Assembly: GCA_022828595.1 (NCBI GenBank)
Contig: JAKGHH010000003.1
Location: 14,012,934-14,076,933, forward strand
Length of the DNA stretch: 64,000 bases
Source: Nelumbo lutea
Taxonomy: Eukaryota; Streptophyta; Magnoliopsida; Proteales; Nelumbonaceae
Direction: 5' to 3'
Shown here: in pieces, positions 34,862 to 46,220 of the stretch
Layout: each line of letters opens with the position of its first letter
Position numbering within the stretch: the first letter of the stretch is position 1
Position numbers and translations under genes: made by a program
Notes under the pieces: generated by a model
What the model saw: only the letters and a program-made list of their open reading frames with translations
Told to the model about the DNA's origin: nothing
The model's database searches: none

Positions 34862-35857
34862 TAGAGTGACAAATGGTTGGGTTGGGTGTGGGTTGAGTAC
34901 CAATTCACCCATATTGACCCACTAACCCATTTGTCACCCAAGTTAGTGGGTCAGAGTGGGTACTGACCAACCCTAACCCACCCATAAAAATACAATAAAT
35001 GGAAATATATATATCAACCAAAGATTGGAATAAAAGAAAAATTATAGAAAATAATCACAGAAAATGATAAAACAATACTCGTCTACTCCTCAAAGTATAT
35101 TTCAACTAAAATGATTTATCACAAAACTAAAAACACATAAAATATACAGAAATAATAAAAAAAAAATCTCAAAAAATTGGCTGTGGTGGTGCCTCTTGGA
35201 TCAGATGGTCTTGTCTCACTCGCCGACATCATCTTGTTCGCCCCTATTGATCTCCCTTCCTCAGTTCAATCATCGACACCATCTTGCTCGCCCTTGTTTG
35301 TCCTCCTTCCTCAGTTCAATCGCCGATATCATATTGCTTGCCCCTGTTTCTCCTTTCTCCATTAAATCGTCGGCATTGAAATTCTCCTTTGTTCCTTCGT
35401 CAACATCAATATATTGAAACAAGGTAACATCAATGTTGTTGACTCAAAGCTCGGGGAGAAGGAACACCGAATGAAAGCTTGATACAGCATTTCAAAACCT
35501 TCATTGCTGGTGGAGGCGAGAATGGCGGCAAAGGCTTGAGCGAGAAACAATGCATTGAGCAATAAACAACAACTTGAGCGAGCCCTAAATAGTGAGAACG
35601 GTGGTGGTGGTGGGAGTGATCGTTGGTGGATTTTCAAAGTATTAAATAGAGAAGAAGAAAACCCAATCTAATAAACAAAGGAGAAGAAGAAAAATTGTCA
35701 AAGCAAAAGAAAATTTAACAAGTCTAAAAGTTGAGGGTCAATGGATAACCCACAACCCCACCCTGACCCTAATGGGTCATTCGACCCATATTGATCCATC
35801 GTTAAATGAATAGATTGGGTGGATGAAATGGATTGGGGTCAAAATTGTCGGCCCTAA
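34862..35857. mobile_element. hAT-like element with GC-rich internal minisatellite
   Basis: Left end TAGAGTGACAAATGGTTGGG; inverted right end TTAGGGCCGACAATTTTGAC. Flanks TTTATGAC (34854-34861) and TCTATGGC (35858-35865) agree at 6 of 8. Subterminal zones are full of GGGTTGGGT/ACCCACTAACCCA motifs. The interior (about 35177-35640) is GC-richer. It contains about three 60-bp tandem units built on GCCGACATCATCTTGCTCGCCC and CTTCCTCAGTTCAATC. No transposase is encoded. Confidence 0.65.
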
Positions 35858-35865
35858 TCTATGGC

Positions 35866-36535
35866 CGTGGTTGCAATGTCCTCTTGCCATCCTAAAATAA
35901 AAATGTGAACACCCCAGCCTTTGCAATAAATTCAAAACGCGTCTTTTGATGTTTTAAAACATGTGTTGGGTAAAAGTTCACATGTGGTGCTGTGACCGTT
36001 GTTGCTAGTTGCAACATCCTCGAGCTATAACATGTTTGGAAAAAGTTCACATGTGGTGCTTTTGACAAGTTTCTTTTGAGAAGATCTTGTAGTTCTGACG
36101 GTCAATAGATACATTCAGCTTTTGATATAAGATTTGGGCAATCCGAAAATTGTTTGGTAGATGCGTGTTTTTTCGTGAGAGATTAAAACATGAAAGGTGT
36201 GAGAAGCTTCATTTAGAATTTCCCGAAATCAGCCCAAAATGGGTTTTGCATGTCTTTTCGGCACCACGCCTTTTGGCAGCTAAATCTTCTGTGTGCCAAA
36301 CAAGAATAGACCAATTTTCGGTCTTCCCAATTTATGAACAGCCAAAAGACCACACAAAAAGACGTGCCAAACAATACCTTGGTGTTTCATGATCACAGCG
36401 CATCATACATGTTCTTGTTTGGCACCCATGCATTTTACGAATGTTCCCATTCTTGACATAAACCCTCTCAAACCAGAGTATTTTATATAATATAAAATTA
36501 ACGTTGATAATTAAAACTTAGAAGACAATATTCAA
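35866..36535. repeat. Intergenic DNA holding one copy of a dispersed repeat (36040-36390)
   Basis: The stretch around GAAAGGTGTGAGAAGC, TTTTGGCAGCTAAATCTTCTGTG, CAGCCAAAAGACCA.ACAAAAAGACG.GCCAAA recurs in diverged form at 40240-40560. Its termini are unknown. No coding exon was recognised. Confidence 0.55.
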
Positions 36536-36567
36536 ATATTTTAATTTTTTAATTTTTTAATTTTTTT

Positions 36568-38720
36568 GATAGAGATACCAATGATACATTAATTAAACAA
36601 ACCAAGAGAACAAACCAAAGTTTAAGGTCTAAGGTCTAATTAAATCTTGGTTGGCCAAACTTTGAATCCACCCTGGTGGTACATTGACAAACAACCCAGA
36701 TTCTTTTAGACCTTGTTTTGCCATCAAATGGGCTACTTTGTTACAGAATCTGTATACATGAGCAAAATGAATAGAAAGCCCTGCAGTACACATAACTATA
36801 TCCATGCACAGAAAATTTGAGTCCAAAGCCAAATCAAAGTTCTTTGAATTGAGCGCTTGTACTAGAGACAGGCAGTCTGATTCCACTGTAATAGTTTCTT
36901 TCTTGAACTGATTCAGAATTTCCAAACTATTGAGAATTGCCATTGCTTCTGCTTGGATGGGGGAGGAGGCTGTAGTTTTACCAAAAGATGTACTGAGTCC
37001 CTTCAAAACAGCACAAAAATTTGAGCACCCCAGGTAAAAATAAAAAACTACCATCAATATTGAGCTTCAGCTATCCTGGATCTGGGACTTTCCAAAACAA
37101 AAAGATGGCACTGATCTAGGGTTTCGATGCTGATGAGAAGAATTTTGCAATTCTGCTCGGGAAATCTTTAGCCTCTCTTTCCACATCCTATAAATCATAG
37201 TGAGGGTAGTTCTTGGATCTAGGTTAGAACTTTCAAAGACTTTAAAATTTCTACATTTCCAAATATTCCATAATGTTAGAAAAGAAAAGGCAATCATATC
37301 ATTCTTAGAATCATTTTTTTCATGCACAGATCTAGCCAATTGGATATCCATTGCTTGAAAGAACTAAAACCACTTCCTCCCATATTATTGATAATGTAGT
37401 GACAACCAAACAACACTGCTTGAGTATGATTACACTCAAATAAGCAATGGATTAAGGACTCAATTTGTTGATGACAAATTGGACAAATATTATCTGAAGC
37501 AAGGTTTCTTTTAAATAGATTTTCTTTTATTGCAACATTTAAACAACATTTCCAAATGAAATTTTTTATGCTTGGATCAATTTTTGCTTTCTAAATATCT
37601 GGCCATTGACTTTTTCCCAACCCTCCATTAGAAACATTTATCTCCCTGTTATTGTAGTTCCCACTACTAATGGTATTCAACACAAAGTAACTTGACTTTA
37701 TTGTGTACTGCCCACTTGGATGAAGAACCCATCTAAGCTTATCTTCCCAAGGACCCACTGTCAAGTTTATACGTAGGATATTTTTTGCTATGGGTTCCCC
37801 AAAATTCTCTTCAATTAGTCTAACATTCCATCTCCTCTCATCTTCAATCATAAGATCTCTCACCCAAGTTAGCACATTGTCATTTGGTCTGGGGCCTATG
37901 ATCTTGAAGGATTTGACCTTTGGAGCAAAGGGTCCTCCTAGAACTTGACTTTTGTTCCTGAATTTACTATCCAACAAGCATTTTTTTTGGAGGACTTCTC
38001 TTGCTGCTATAAGGCTCTGCCAACCCCAAGACCCTTGCTTTAGGAGTCTAGCAATTAGGAAATTTTTACCCTTAAGATATCTAGCCTTACTATGTTTAAC
38101 CCACAGGTTATCCTCCTCTCTACAAATCCTCCAAACTTGCTTTGCTAGTAAAGTTATGTTAAATTTGTAAGGGTCCCTGAACCCCAAACCCCCTACCAAC
38201 TTTTTTTTACTGAGAACCTCCCAACATACCCAATGAGTTTTCCTTGACTCTTTTGATCCTCCCCACCAAAATCTAGTTTGAATTCTTCTCAATTCATTAC
38301 AAACTTCCTTGGGGAGCAAGAAGCACGACATGGTATAATTAGGAAATTAAATAAAGTTTTTTTTTTATTTACCAATTCTTGTAGGCAATCCCAAATAAAT
38401 AGAATGGGTAACCACTTTTTTCATTTTAAGGAATCTGGCTAGTATTTTTTGGATTTTTGGATGTAAATTTCTATTGAAAAAAACCTCAGATTTTGAGAAA
38501 TTTAACTATTGACCAAAGGCTTTTCATAGGACTTGATAGTATCCAAGAGAATTTATCCCTCCCCGAAATCTGCTTTAGTAAATATATAACTATCATCTAT
38601 AAAAAACAAGTGAGAGACAATTGAACAATTTCTTATAATTGAAATGCCAATTATCTTCTTTTGGGTCACTAACTCTGTAAGTTTAGAAGACAAGGCTTCT
38701 ATTCAGAAGCCTAATTTTTA
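36568..38720 (-). pseudogene. LINE (L1-type) remnant: RT, zinc-binding domain, RNase H
   Basis: Minus strand, 5' to 3'. A decayed RT palm with FFIDDSYIF (canonical FADDS) lies near 38590, followed by SKSEVFFNRN and YLGLPTRIGK-like blocks. A long open stretch (38331-37591) encodes RRIQTRFWWGGSKESRK, GGLGFRDPYKFNITLLAKQVW and the start of the zinc-binding domain. A single TGG-to-TAG-type nonsense codon at the conserved DIWKAKI position ends it. The frame then continues with CPICHQQIESLIHCLFEC. A shift at an A-run near 37320 leads to LTLWNIWKCRNFKVFE, and another near 37045 leads into RNase H (NIDGS, QAEAMAILNSLE, ESDC, CNKVAHLMAKQG). The 3' tail is an A/T-rich run at 36536-36567. It is a dead copy. 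Confidence 0.9.
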
Positions 38721-39060
38721 AATTGATTCAATGAGCCGATACATAAACAAAGCACAATAAAAATCTTTTCATGTATTTAAGCATTGTTTTAATGTTATTA
38801 GTTTGTATCTTTATTTACACACGTGCATGGTACGTTGGAATATTTTAATCTTAGGTTTGCAATTTGGATACTTGTAAAATTCTTCTTGATAAAATGTTTG
38901 GTCTGAAATACCCCACGAGAGTGCGGGTCATATAGACACCATTTGACAAAAGGAGAAGGCCTCACCTTAGAGGCAATAGATGTTTCTACAATAATTATTT
39001 TTGGCGTTGGTGAAAGGAAGGGCTTTTCAATCATCGAATTGATGTTTGTTGAATTACTTT
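38721..39060. other. Intergenic, no gene seen
   Basis: Short AT-rich stretch between the LINE and a MITE; the LINE's 5' limit may fall inside it. Confidence 0.4.
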
Positions 39061-39068
39061 TTTAAAAC

Positions 39069-39347
39069 CATGGTTTTTAAAACAGAACCGGTCAGGGTTC
39101 GGTTACTGGTTCAAATGGTCCAATCGTTTGACCTGAATGGCCAGTTGGTTCTAACAAAAATATGAAAAATTTGAAAATTTATAAAATGATCAAAACCGTT
39201 CAAATGGTTAATTAGTCGATTCAGCGGTTTGCTGACCAAAATCAATGGTTTTAGGGGAAAAAATAAATTTAGGGAAAATCGAAACTGGTTAGATGACCAG
39301 TGCCCGTTTTTTCAGTCCGACCATCCGGTCCGGTTTTGAAAACCATA
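39069..39347 (+). mobile_element. hAT-type MITE, CATGGTTTT family
   Basis: Begins CATGGTTTTTAAAACAGAACC and ends GGTCCGGTTTTGAAAACCATA. The flanks TTTAAAAC (39061-39068) and TTTAAAAC (39348-39355) are a perfect 8-bp duplication. Confidence 0.88.
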
Positions 39348-39355
39348 TTTAAAAC

Positions 39356-40588
39356 CATCATTATTCATAAGGACAATTAAACCATTCGACTTAAGAAATA
39401 ATAACGTATTCCATTCCATTTCTCACTTTGGCCCATATGTTTCTGAAAATTACCGAATCGGTCAGTGAACTGTTGATTTGAACAGTTGAACAATCAAACC
39501 GTCCGACCTGAAAATAAATTTCATGTTAATTTTTGTTTTAATTATTTTTAAAATTTTTAAAAATTAACACATTCAGACTGAACAATAAAATAGACAAAAT
39601 AATTCTATTTTAGAGTTAATTTTCAAAATCTTGAATTATCTTGATAACCTTTATAACCAATGATATAGTGCATTGAGAATTTAAAAAGAAAAAAGATGAC
39701 AGCTTTTTGAGTGAGATGCATCTGTCCCAATGAAATATAAAGCTAAAGCAATTTAAACAGCCACTCACCATGCATCTCACCAAAATAACTTATCCTTTTT
39801 TATGTGTTCAAAAAAGAAAAAGAAAAGAGGAAAATAGCTTTCCTGATTATTGGTGAAATGGAACAAACGTCCAACACATTGGTGTAAAACAAAATAGCTT
39901 ATAATATTTGATATTTTTGGGGCTCCCTCCTCCTGCACATCATCAGCATGAGTGCCTATTCTGGTTTCTCATATTGTGAGTTACTTTTCATTTTTCAAAG
40001 CTTCTCCAAAACCTCCTTTTTAGTCTATTCACTTTTGTTGTTATTCCAATAAAGTTGACATGCAAGAAGGAGACGTTTCTTGGCTTCTTTCTTTGGGATT
40101 CCAAATTAAGCGTCTCCCCACAACTTTTTTGTCTTTCTTCACTTAATGTAATTCCAAAGCCCCCTGTGATAAGGAGAACTTTTCTTGTTTTATTTTTATG
40201 TTTTTTCCTCTATTGCTTTTGTGCTTTTATAGGGTTTGCATGAACATATGGAGTTGTTTTGCAAGTTTTTTTGGAAGATTTTATCGAAGTGTTGATAGCT
40301 AAAAGATGCATTGAGCTTTTGCACGAAGATTTGAGCAGTCCGAAGCTAAAATTATAATGTGCCCTTCTATTATGAGAATAAAACGAGAAAGATGTGAACC
40401 AAAAGCACAAAATGGATTTTTCGTGTCTTTTTGATGTATTGGCTTTTGACGGCTAAATCTGTTATGAACCAAAAGAAGAACCACGGCATGGTCTGCTCGG
40501 CTTATAAACAACCGATAGACCATGCAAAAAGACGAGCCAAATGGGGCCTATGTCTGCAAGGAATCTTGTTATATAACCAATCATGTGT
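39356..40588. other. Intergenic DNA with a second copy of a dispersed repeat
   Basis: 39430-39520 contains a scrap of CATGGTTTT-family-like sequence (ACCGAATCGGTCAGTGAACTG). 40240-40560 is the diverged partner of the repeat at 36040-36390, including TTTTGACGGCTAAATCTGTTATG and CCATGCAAAAAGACGAGCCAAA. No coding exon was seen. Confidence 0.5.
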
Positions 40589-40596
40589 GTTATGGG

Positions 40597-40906
40597 CATG
40601 GTTTTTAAAAATGAACCGGTGGCCGAACCGGTCAGGGGTCCAGTTATCGGTTTGAACGGTCTGACCATTCAACCCGAATGGCTGGCCCATTTTGACAAAA
40701 TAAAAATAAAAATTTTAAAATTTTGAAAAACGGTCAAAACTATTCGAACGGTTCGAACAATTAATCAGCCGGTTTAGCAGTTTGCTAACCAAAATCAACG
40801 ATTTTGGGGGAAAAGCGGTTTTGGAGGAAAACGAAACTGATCAGGTGGCCGATTCTCGGTTTTTCCAGTCCAACCGTCCGGTCCGGTCCAGTTTTGGAAA
40901 CAGTGG
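40597..40906 (+). mobile_element. hAT-type MITE, CATGGTTTT family
   Basis: Begins CATGGTTTTTAAAAATGAACC and ends CCAGTTTTGGAAACAGTG. The flanks GTTATGGG (40589-40596) and GTTATGGG (40907-40914) are a perfect 8-bp duplication. This is the longest copy, at 310 bp. Confidence 0.9.
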
Positions 40907-40914
40907 TTATGGGT

Positions 40915-41738
40915 TATCTACTGTTGTCTTCTTCTTAAAAAAAAAGGTGGGATGGGTGTTGGGAGGAGCCATCTCCATTCATGCAACCCTTGAAACCGGA
41001 AAATATTTAGTTATTTGGAAATGTTGCTTTGCTTGCCACTGCCATGAGTGAGGGGTCTCAATATCTTTTCACCCAAAAATACCTGTTGCTTTGCTTGCCA
41101 CTGCCCTTCCATTGAGAGGGCTAACCGATCCCCTTGTATCCATAAACCCTCCCGCCCCACCCCCCAACTACAGTGGCAACAGGATTTGGTCCAATTCTCC
41201 ACTGCAACCATGCAGAAAACTTACCAACTGAACCACCGCCAATAATTGATGATTTAATGCATTAACCATTGTTAATTCGTCCTCTTTGTCTCTAACAGAT
41301 CAGGAGTCCACGCTCTTCATTGTGAATTTGCATACTGACTAGTCAAGTTCAATGACTAGTCAAGTTCATTGTTTATAGCTGTCCATTTGAACTGAGTAGT
41401 CAAGTTCAATGGCTGTTGGTCCCCAACAGCCAAAGTTGTTAGCCTTCATTGACCCCTACACTTCAAGACTTATACTGAAATGTAGGCATATCCCAGTTAA
41501 ATGTCAAATCTATTGTTAAATTATTGACAACTTAAAATCATCCAACTACTTCGGCCTATATCCTTTTTGGTCTACCCCGACCCCAGTGCAACCATGGCGA
41601 AAGCAGATGTGATCCATCTCCTCACTTGAAGTTTACACTATCCACCTGGGGAAAGGGGTGGGGGCCGAATTGCTTACATGTCCAACAGCCTGTGCTTTCT
41701 AGAGACCTAGCTTTCCCTGTGTGATTACATTAGTCTCT
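40915..41738. other. Intergenic, no gene seen
   Basis: Short local duplications occur (TGCTTTGCTTGCCACTGCC at about 41026-41044 and 41090-41107; GACTAGTCAAGTTCA repeated at about 41336-41372 and GTAGTCAAGTTCAATGGC near 41396). No coding exon was recognised. Confidence 0.5.
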
Positions 41739-41747
41739 ACTAACTCC

Positions 41748-41910
41748 GAATTCAGATCTGTGCCCCACAACGTCCCATAAAACATTTTTGCCGTATATCG
41801 GGAATATTTCCTGATGATGATATCATCAATTCTATTGTTATTATTGAGAGATATTTCCAATGTACGGACAGGATGTGCTATGGGACGTTGTGGGATGCAG
41901 ATGTGAACTC
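41748..41910. mobile_element. Hairpin MITE, GAGTTCACATCTG family, about 9-bp TSD
   Basis: Left arm GAATTCAGATCTGTGCCCCA pairs with right arm GGATGCAGATGTGAACTC. Flanks ACTAACTCC (41739-41747) and GCTAACTCC (41911-41919) agree at 8 of 9. The inner GGGAATATTTCC and GAGATATTTCC pair folds around ATTCTATTGTTATT. Confidence 0.8.
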
Positions 41911-41929
41911 GCTAACTCCATACCATGTA

Positions 41930-42095
41930 CAACGGGGCCTAGGAAGGCACCAAGGGAATAACACCTTCACATATGGAGGCACAAGATCAAACCCACATAA
42001 TCGCAAGCTCTCCATGGTAAGGTTAATGGATCTCACGTACACTCTTGATAATCCCCCACCGTTTAATTTCCTTACAATGTATAATATGTAAAACC
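41930..42095 (+). repeat. Dispersed repeat, third copy of the 61.9/62.7 kb repeat
   Basis: It shares ATATGGAGGCACAAGATCAA, ACCCACATAATCGCAAGCTC, ATGGTAAGGTTAATGGATCTCA and CAATGTATAATATGTAA with the direct repeats at 61863 and 62734. It is more diverged than those two are from each other. Confidence 0.65.
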
Positions 42096-42964
42096 AAAAA
42101 GAAAACAAAACAAAAAAAATACAGGTCCTCTCCCATTCATCAAACTCTTTCCTCCTGCTCTCTCAAGTCTCAATTGCGCTTCGTCTTGTTTCTTTTATTT
42201 TTCTTGTTATGATTTTTTAATCTCACAATAAAAAAATTAAAACATATGTACATATGGGTTTGGTCAAACTATGACACATTGGACAGCTTAAATGATTCAA
42301 TGGTTTTCTGATGTGGTAAATCTGGATTGTGTAAACTCTGTTTTATAATGAAAGTTTAATTTATCAATCAAAAAAGAATTGACAATTTCGTTGATTTTTC
42401 TTGGGATTAAGTGAGAAAACTGAAATTGAAGAAATAGAAAAGACCAACCACCACTTTAAAGTTTTGCAACCTGATGCCCCATTCATGTGATACAATATGC
42501 CTAATACCGGGTGTGTCATGTTAAAATTTTAAATTTTAAAAACAATATATTCAAGAAAAAAAAAGAGTATGGCAGAAATGTGTATGTTGTGATGAATGAA
42601 TTAAAAAAAAAAAACTACAAAAGATATGATTAAAAAGAAAATCATTCAAAACAACCTAATTAGTTTTAACTTAGGAGATAAAATGAGAAAAAATAGACTA
42701 AGTTGATTTGATCATATATATGCATAAAACACCACCGACCAACAACAACACTTATAAGAAGAATTAATCTGTTACAATGTTGAAGGGGCTTGCAACCCTC
42801 CACTGAAATAAGAATCAAGAATACACTAGCAATTGAAAGAATAAGCAACTTCAGTGATGTTATGAACTTATTCATTTGCTAGAAGCTGCCAATGAATTGA
42901 ACTTTCTCCAATTTCAATTCAAATCCAATTTATCTATTTCCGGTTATGGATATTTGTTTTAGTC
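42096..42964. other. Intergenic, no gene seen
   Basis: AT-rich, A-runs near 42103-42120 and 42601-42615. No feature was recognised. Confidence 0.5.
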
Positions 42965-42972
42965 TAAACAAA

Positions 42973-43329
42973 TAGGGGTCTAAGTCGGGCAGGTTCAGCC
43001 GAGTTTATGATCAACACAAGACAACCCTAAGAACTGGGCCTAAAGCCCGGGCCTGAGGTCAAGTCTGATCTTCCCAACCCGAGCCCAGCCCGCATTGTAA
43101 CTTGATGAATTTGGGTTGGGTTGGGTTGGGGTTGGGGTTGGGCCCAAGCTGAGTTTAGATTGGTCAATGAATTCATTCTAAAATTATACATGTATGCATT
43201 TATACATCCATCCTGAAAATTAAAAAAAGCCCAAATTCTTAGATACAAATCCAATACAAGGACTGAAAATCCAAGCCCATCCCATATAAAATTTCGGACT
43301 GGGTTGGGCCTGCCCAAGTTGCACCCCTG
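42973..43329. mobile_element. Non-autonomous hAT element, 8-bp TSD
   Basis: Left end TAGGGGTCTAAGTCGGGCAGG and inverted right end CAGGGGTGCAACTTGGGCAGG. The flanks TAAACAAA (42965-42972) and TATACAAA (43330-43337) agree at 7 of 8. Subterminal GGGTTGGGTTGGG and GCCCGGGCC motifs are present. Confidence 0.82.
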
Positions 43330-43337
43330 TATACAAA

Positions 43338-44559
43338 TCGAAAGGGATCAGTTGTTATGATCCAGTGAGCAATCAGATCAAATTCAGATATTTTATAATT
43401 TTTTTTACGTAAGTCCCCTTTCTATTTATCAATTTGGTTTTACTTTTAATATTTCTTACACTTTTTTTCTTTTAATCCAGGGTTTTAGACCAAATTGTCA
43501 AACATCTAACGTGAAACATTCAACCCCAAACATCAATTGCTAGAGGCCGGTTATTGGCTCTTAGATAGGAATCTTTTTGGCAATGTCTAAACTCTAAATA
43601 TACAAAATCTTCAACGTTGAAATTTTCACTATATATAATCATATTTGAATCGGATATTCGACAAATTTATCGAATTTAGCATTTGATGGATATCTTATCT
43701 AATAGAATTTGGATAATACCCCATTTGTATTCAATTTGATCAATTTACAACTTTTATTAGTATATATGTCCCTGTTTCACTGGGGCTTGCAACTTGCAAT
43801 GGATTGCTGCGACCAGCAGATGTGAACTCAAGTGGAGGAGAGTGTTTGTTGAATACTTGAATTTGTAATCAATTGTTCTACATACTCGTCACAATTGCCA
43901 ATCAGTGTATAACCGTATACCAAGTTAGTTTTCTCTAGTAAATAAAAGGACACAAGTTTTTTTTTTTGAAGAAAGTATTGATGAAGGTACTAAGAAAAAA
44001 AATCAATAAATAATGTTGTGTTTGGATAAGTTTAATGATGTATGTTTTTAAAACACAAGTTTAATGGTGTTATCATCGGGAGATGTTTCCAGTATACGGC
44101 TTAAATGTGCTGTGGGACGTTGTGGGGGGCTGATTTGCTCTTCAGTCCAAGTTGGAGAGGAACAAGCTATTGCAATTCTTCGATGTATGCAATAAGAGGC
44201 CAGGCCACTGCCCAATCCTATCCTAAAAAGTTCATGCTCTATTCAATAAAGAAGGCAGGTGGCATCTTATTTTCTCAAAGTGGCTCTACCCAATAAAGGG
44301 CATAGGTGACTCTACTTTATAAACCACATGTTCAATTCTCATTCTTATCCAAGATGAAATTCTAAAATAGACAAGAATGGGTAACAATAGACAAAATGAG
44401 AAAATATTACTATGAACCAAACACTTTTTTTTCCTAAAAATGATTATTATTTTTTTTTTCAGATTGACAAGTGGCCTATGTTGCCTATTTTCATTCTATA
44501 AAAAAAACGGTGCTGGTATTTATAAACCGCCAACCTAGGTTTCCAAACTATTGGCATAG
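43338..44559. other. Intergenic DNA with a half copy of the hairpin MITE
   Basis: 44064-44142 matches one arm of the GAGTTCACATCTG family (TCATCGGGAGATGTTTCCAG, GTGCTGTGGGACGTTGTGGGG). The other arm is missing. The rest is AT-rich without features. Confidence 0.5.
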
Positions 44560-44890
44560 ATGTTTTGTAAAAGTTCTTCATAAAAGTGTTTTTATAAAAA
44601 CACTTTCGTAAAAGTGATTTTATACAAATATTTTCGTCAAAGTGCTTTTATAAAAGTACTTCCATCAAAGTGCTTTCGTAAAAAAGTACTTCCGTAAAAA
44701 TGTCTTTATGAAAGTACTTTTGTAAAAGTGATTTCATAAAAGTACTACTATAAAAGTACTTTTATAAAAATACTTTCACAAAAGTACTTTAGTAAAAGTG
44801 CTTTTCATGTAAAAGTGCTTTCATGTATAAGTACTTTTATGAAAATGCTTTCGTAAAAGTATTTTTGTAAAAGTGTTTTCACAAAAGTAA
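44560..44890. repeat. Degenerate minisatellite, about 15-17-bp units
   Basis: About 20 imperfect units of AAAAGTGCTTTTATA / AAAGTACTTTCGTA. AAGTACTT is itself palindromic, so both strands look alike. It resembles the expanded AAAGTGCTTTT-type tails of some plant MITEs. Confidence 0.85.
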
Positions 44891-45512
44891 ACATCTATGA
44901 CAATAGTTTTGTAGGCAAATTATCTTTAAAGAATGAAAATGAATAAGATGGGGCATGATTATTTTTCATACTGTAGACTATTCGTTTTTTCTGCTATGGG
45001 GCTAATTTTTCATTCTAAAGAATGTAGCCTAAGTAGTTATTCCTACTTTTAAACAAAAGCTTCATTTCTTATACATATCCGTTCAAAAAAAGTACGAACT
45101 TCAAATGGTAGTTACCTCCATCTTCAAAAGGATTCGTAGTAGTTACCTCCACTAATAATAAAAATAAAAATAATTTATTTCAAATAATGTAACCATGTAA
45201 GAACTATAAAGTGGGTTATTATTTAAAAATAAAACTTGATTTAATCTCTTAAATTAAATAACAAATTTATATACAAAAACATCAAAAAAATAATATCCTA
45301 AATTTACAACATAATAAATGGGGTGTCTACAAAATTTATCAAAGTACACAAATAAAAAGATATCAAAATATAGGCCCTCTACTTAGTAGGAGGGATCATT
45401 TTGTAGTAAATCCATTATAAGAACCTTGGCAAGAATTAGAAAGTCCGGCATTGCTATATAGTGGTTCTATTATACGAGTAAGCATTTTGTTTCAAACTCT
45501 CCTTTTGTCTTT
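44891..45512. other. Intergenic, no gene seen
   Basis: AT-rich, no feature recognised apart from the short duplicated phrase GTAGTTACCTCCA (about 45108 and 45138). Confidence 0.5.
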
Positions 45513-45520
45513 GTTCTCAT

Positions 45521-46212
45521 CAGGGGTGTTCAAATTCGAATGATAAACCAAAAACTAAACCGAACCAAATCGAATAAGCTAATTCGATTCGGTTAATTTG
45601 GGTGTTGGTTCAGTTCGGTTTTTGTTTCTTTAAAAATTTGATTTTCGGTTTCGGTTCGATTTGGTTGAGATTTTCAATGAAACTAGTGGTTTTATTTAAT
45701 TAAGTCTATTAAATATATAATATTTTATTTAAAATTGTATACTTATTAATTAATAATTATTATCTTTTCCAATGGCAAATTCGTAATTCTCCATTGTGCT
45801 TTACAACTTTAGGCCTATTTTAGCTTTTAATTAATTATAGTTAATTAATTGTCTAGAGACTCTTAACAACTAAAGTATTAAAACTTAGACTAATTATTAA
45901 TAATTAGTCATTAAATGTTTGTGAAGAATGAGTGTAGTTGTTTAATAGTTAGTCATTAAATGAGTATAGTTGTGGTTGTATTAATTGTTCATTAAGACCT
46001 AACTCATTATTTAAATCAATACTAAAGACTAACAATTAATTGTTCATTAATTATTAAAACCGAACAAAAAACCGAACTGAATTCAGCTAGGATCGGTTCG
46101 GTTCTAAACTCAATTCGGTCCGGTTCGATTGGGAGAAATGGTAAAACGGAATAGTCGGTTAGATCATTGGTTCTAACCAAATCAAACCGAACCAATTGAT
46201 TGTACACCCCTA
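45521..46212. mobile_element. Non-autonomous hAT element with perfect 8-bp TSD
   Basis: Left end CAGGGGTGTTCAAATTCG and inverted right end TAGGGGTGTACAATCAATTGG. GTTCTCAT occurs at 45513-45520 and at 46213-46220. Both flanks carry alternating AACCGAACC / TTCGGTT subterminal motifs around an AT-rich core. No transposase frame was found. Confidence 0.92.
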
Positions 46213-46220
46213 GTTCTCAT

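Noticed and set aside
44560..44890. CRISPR-like regularly spaced repeats
   Set aside because: Units are contiguous and degenerate with no unique spacers, and the DNA is plant nuclear.
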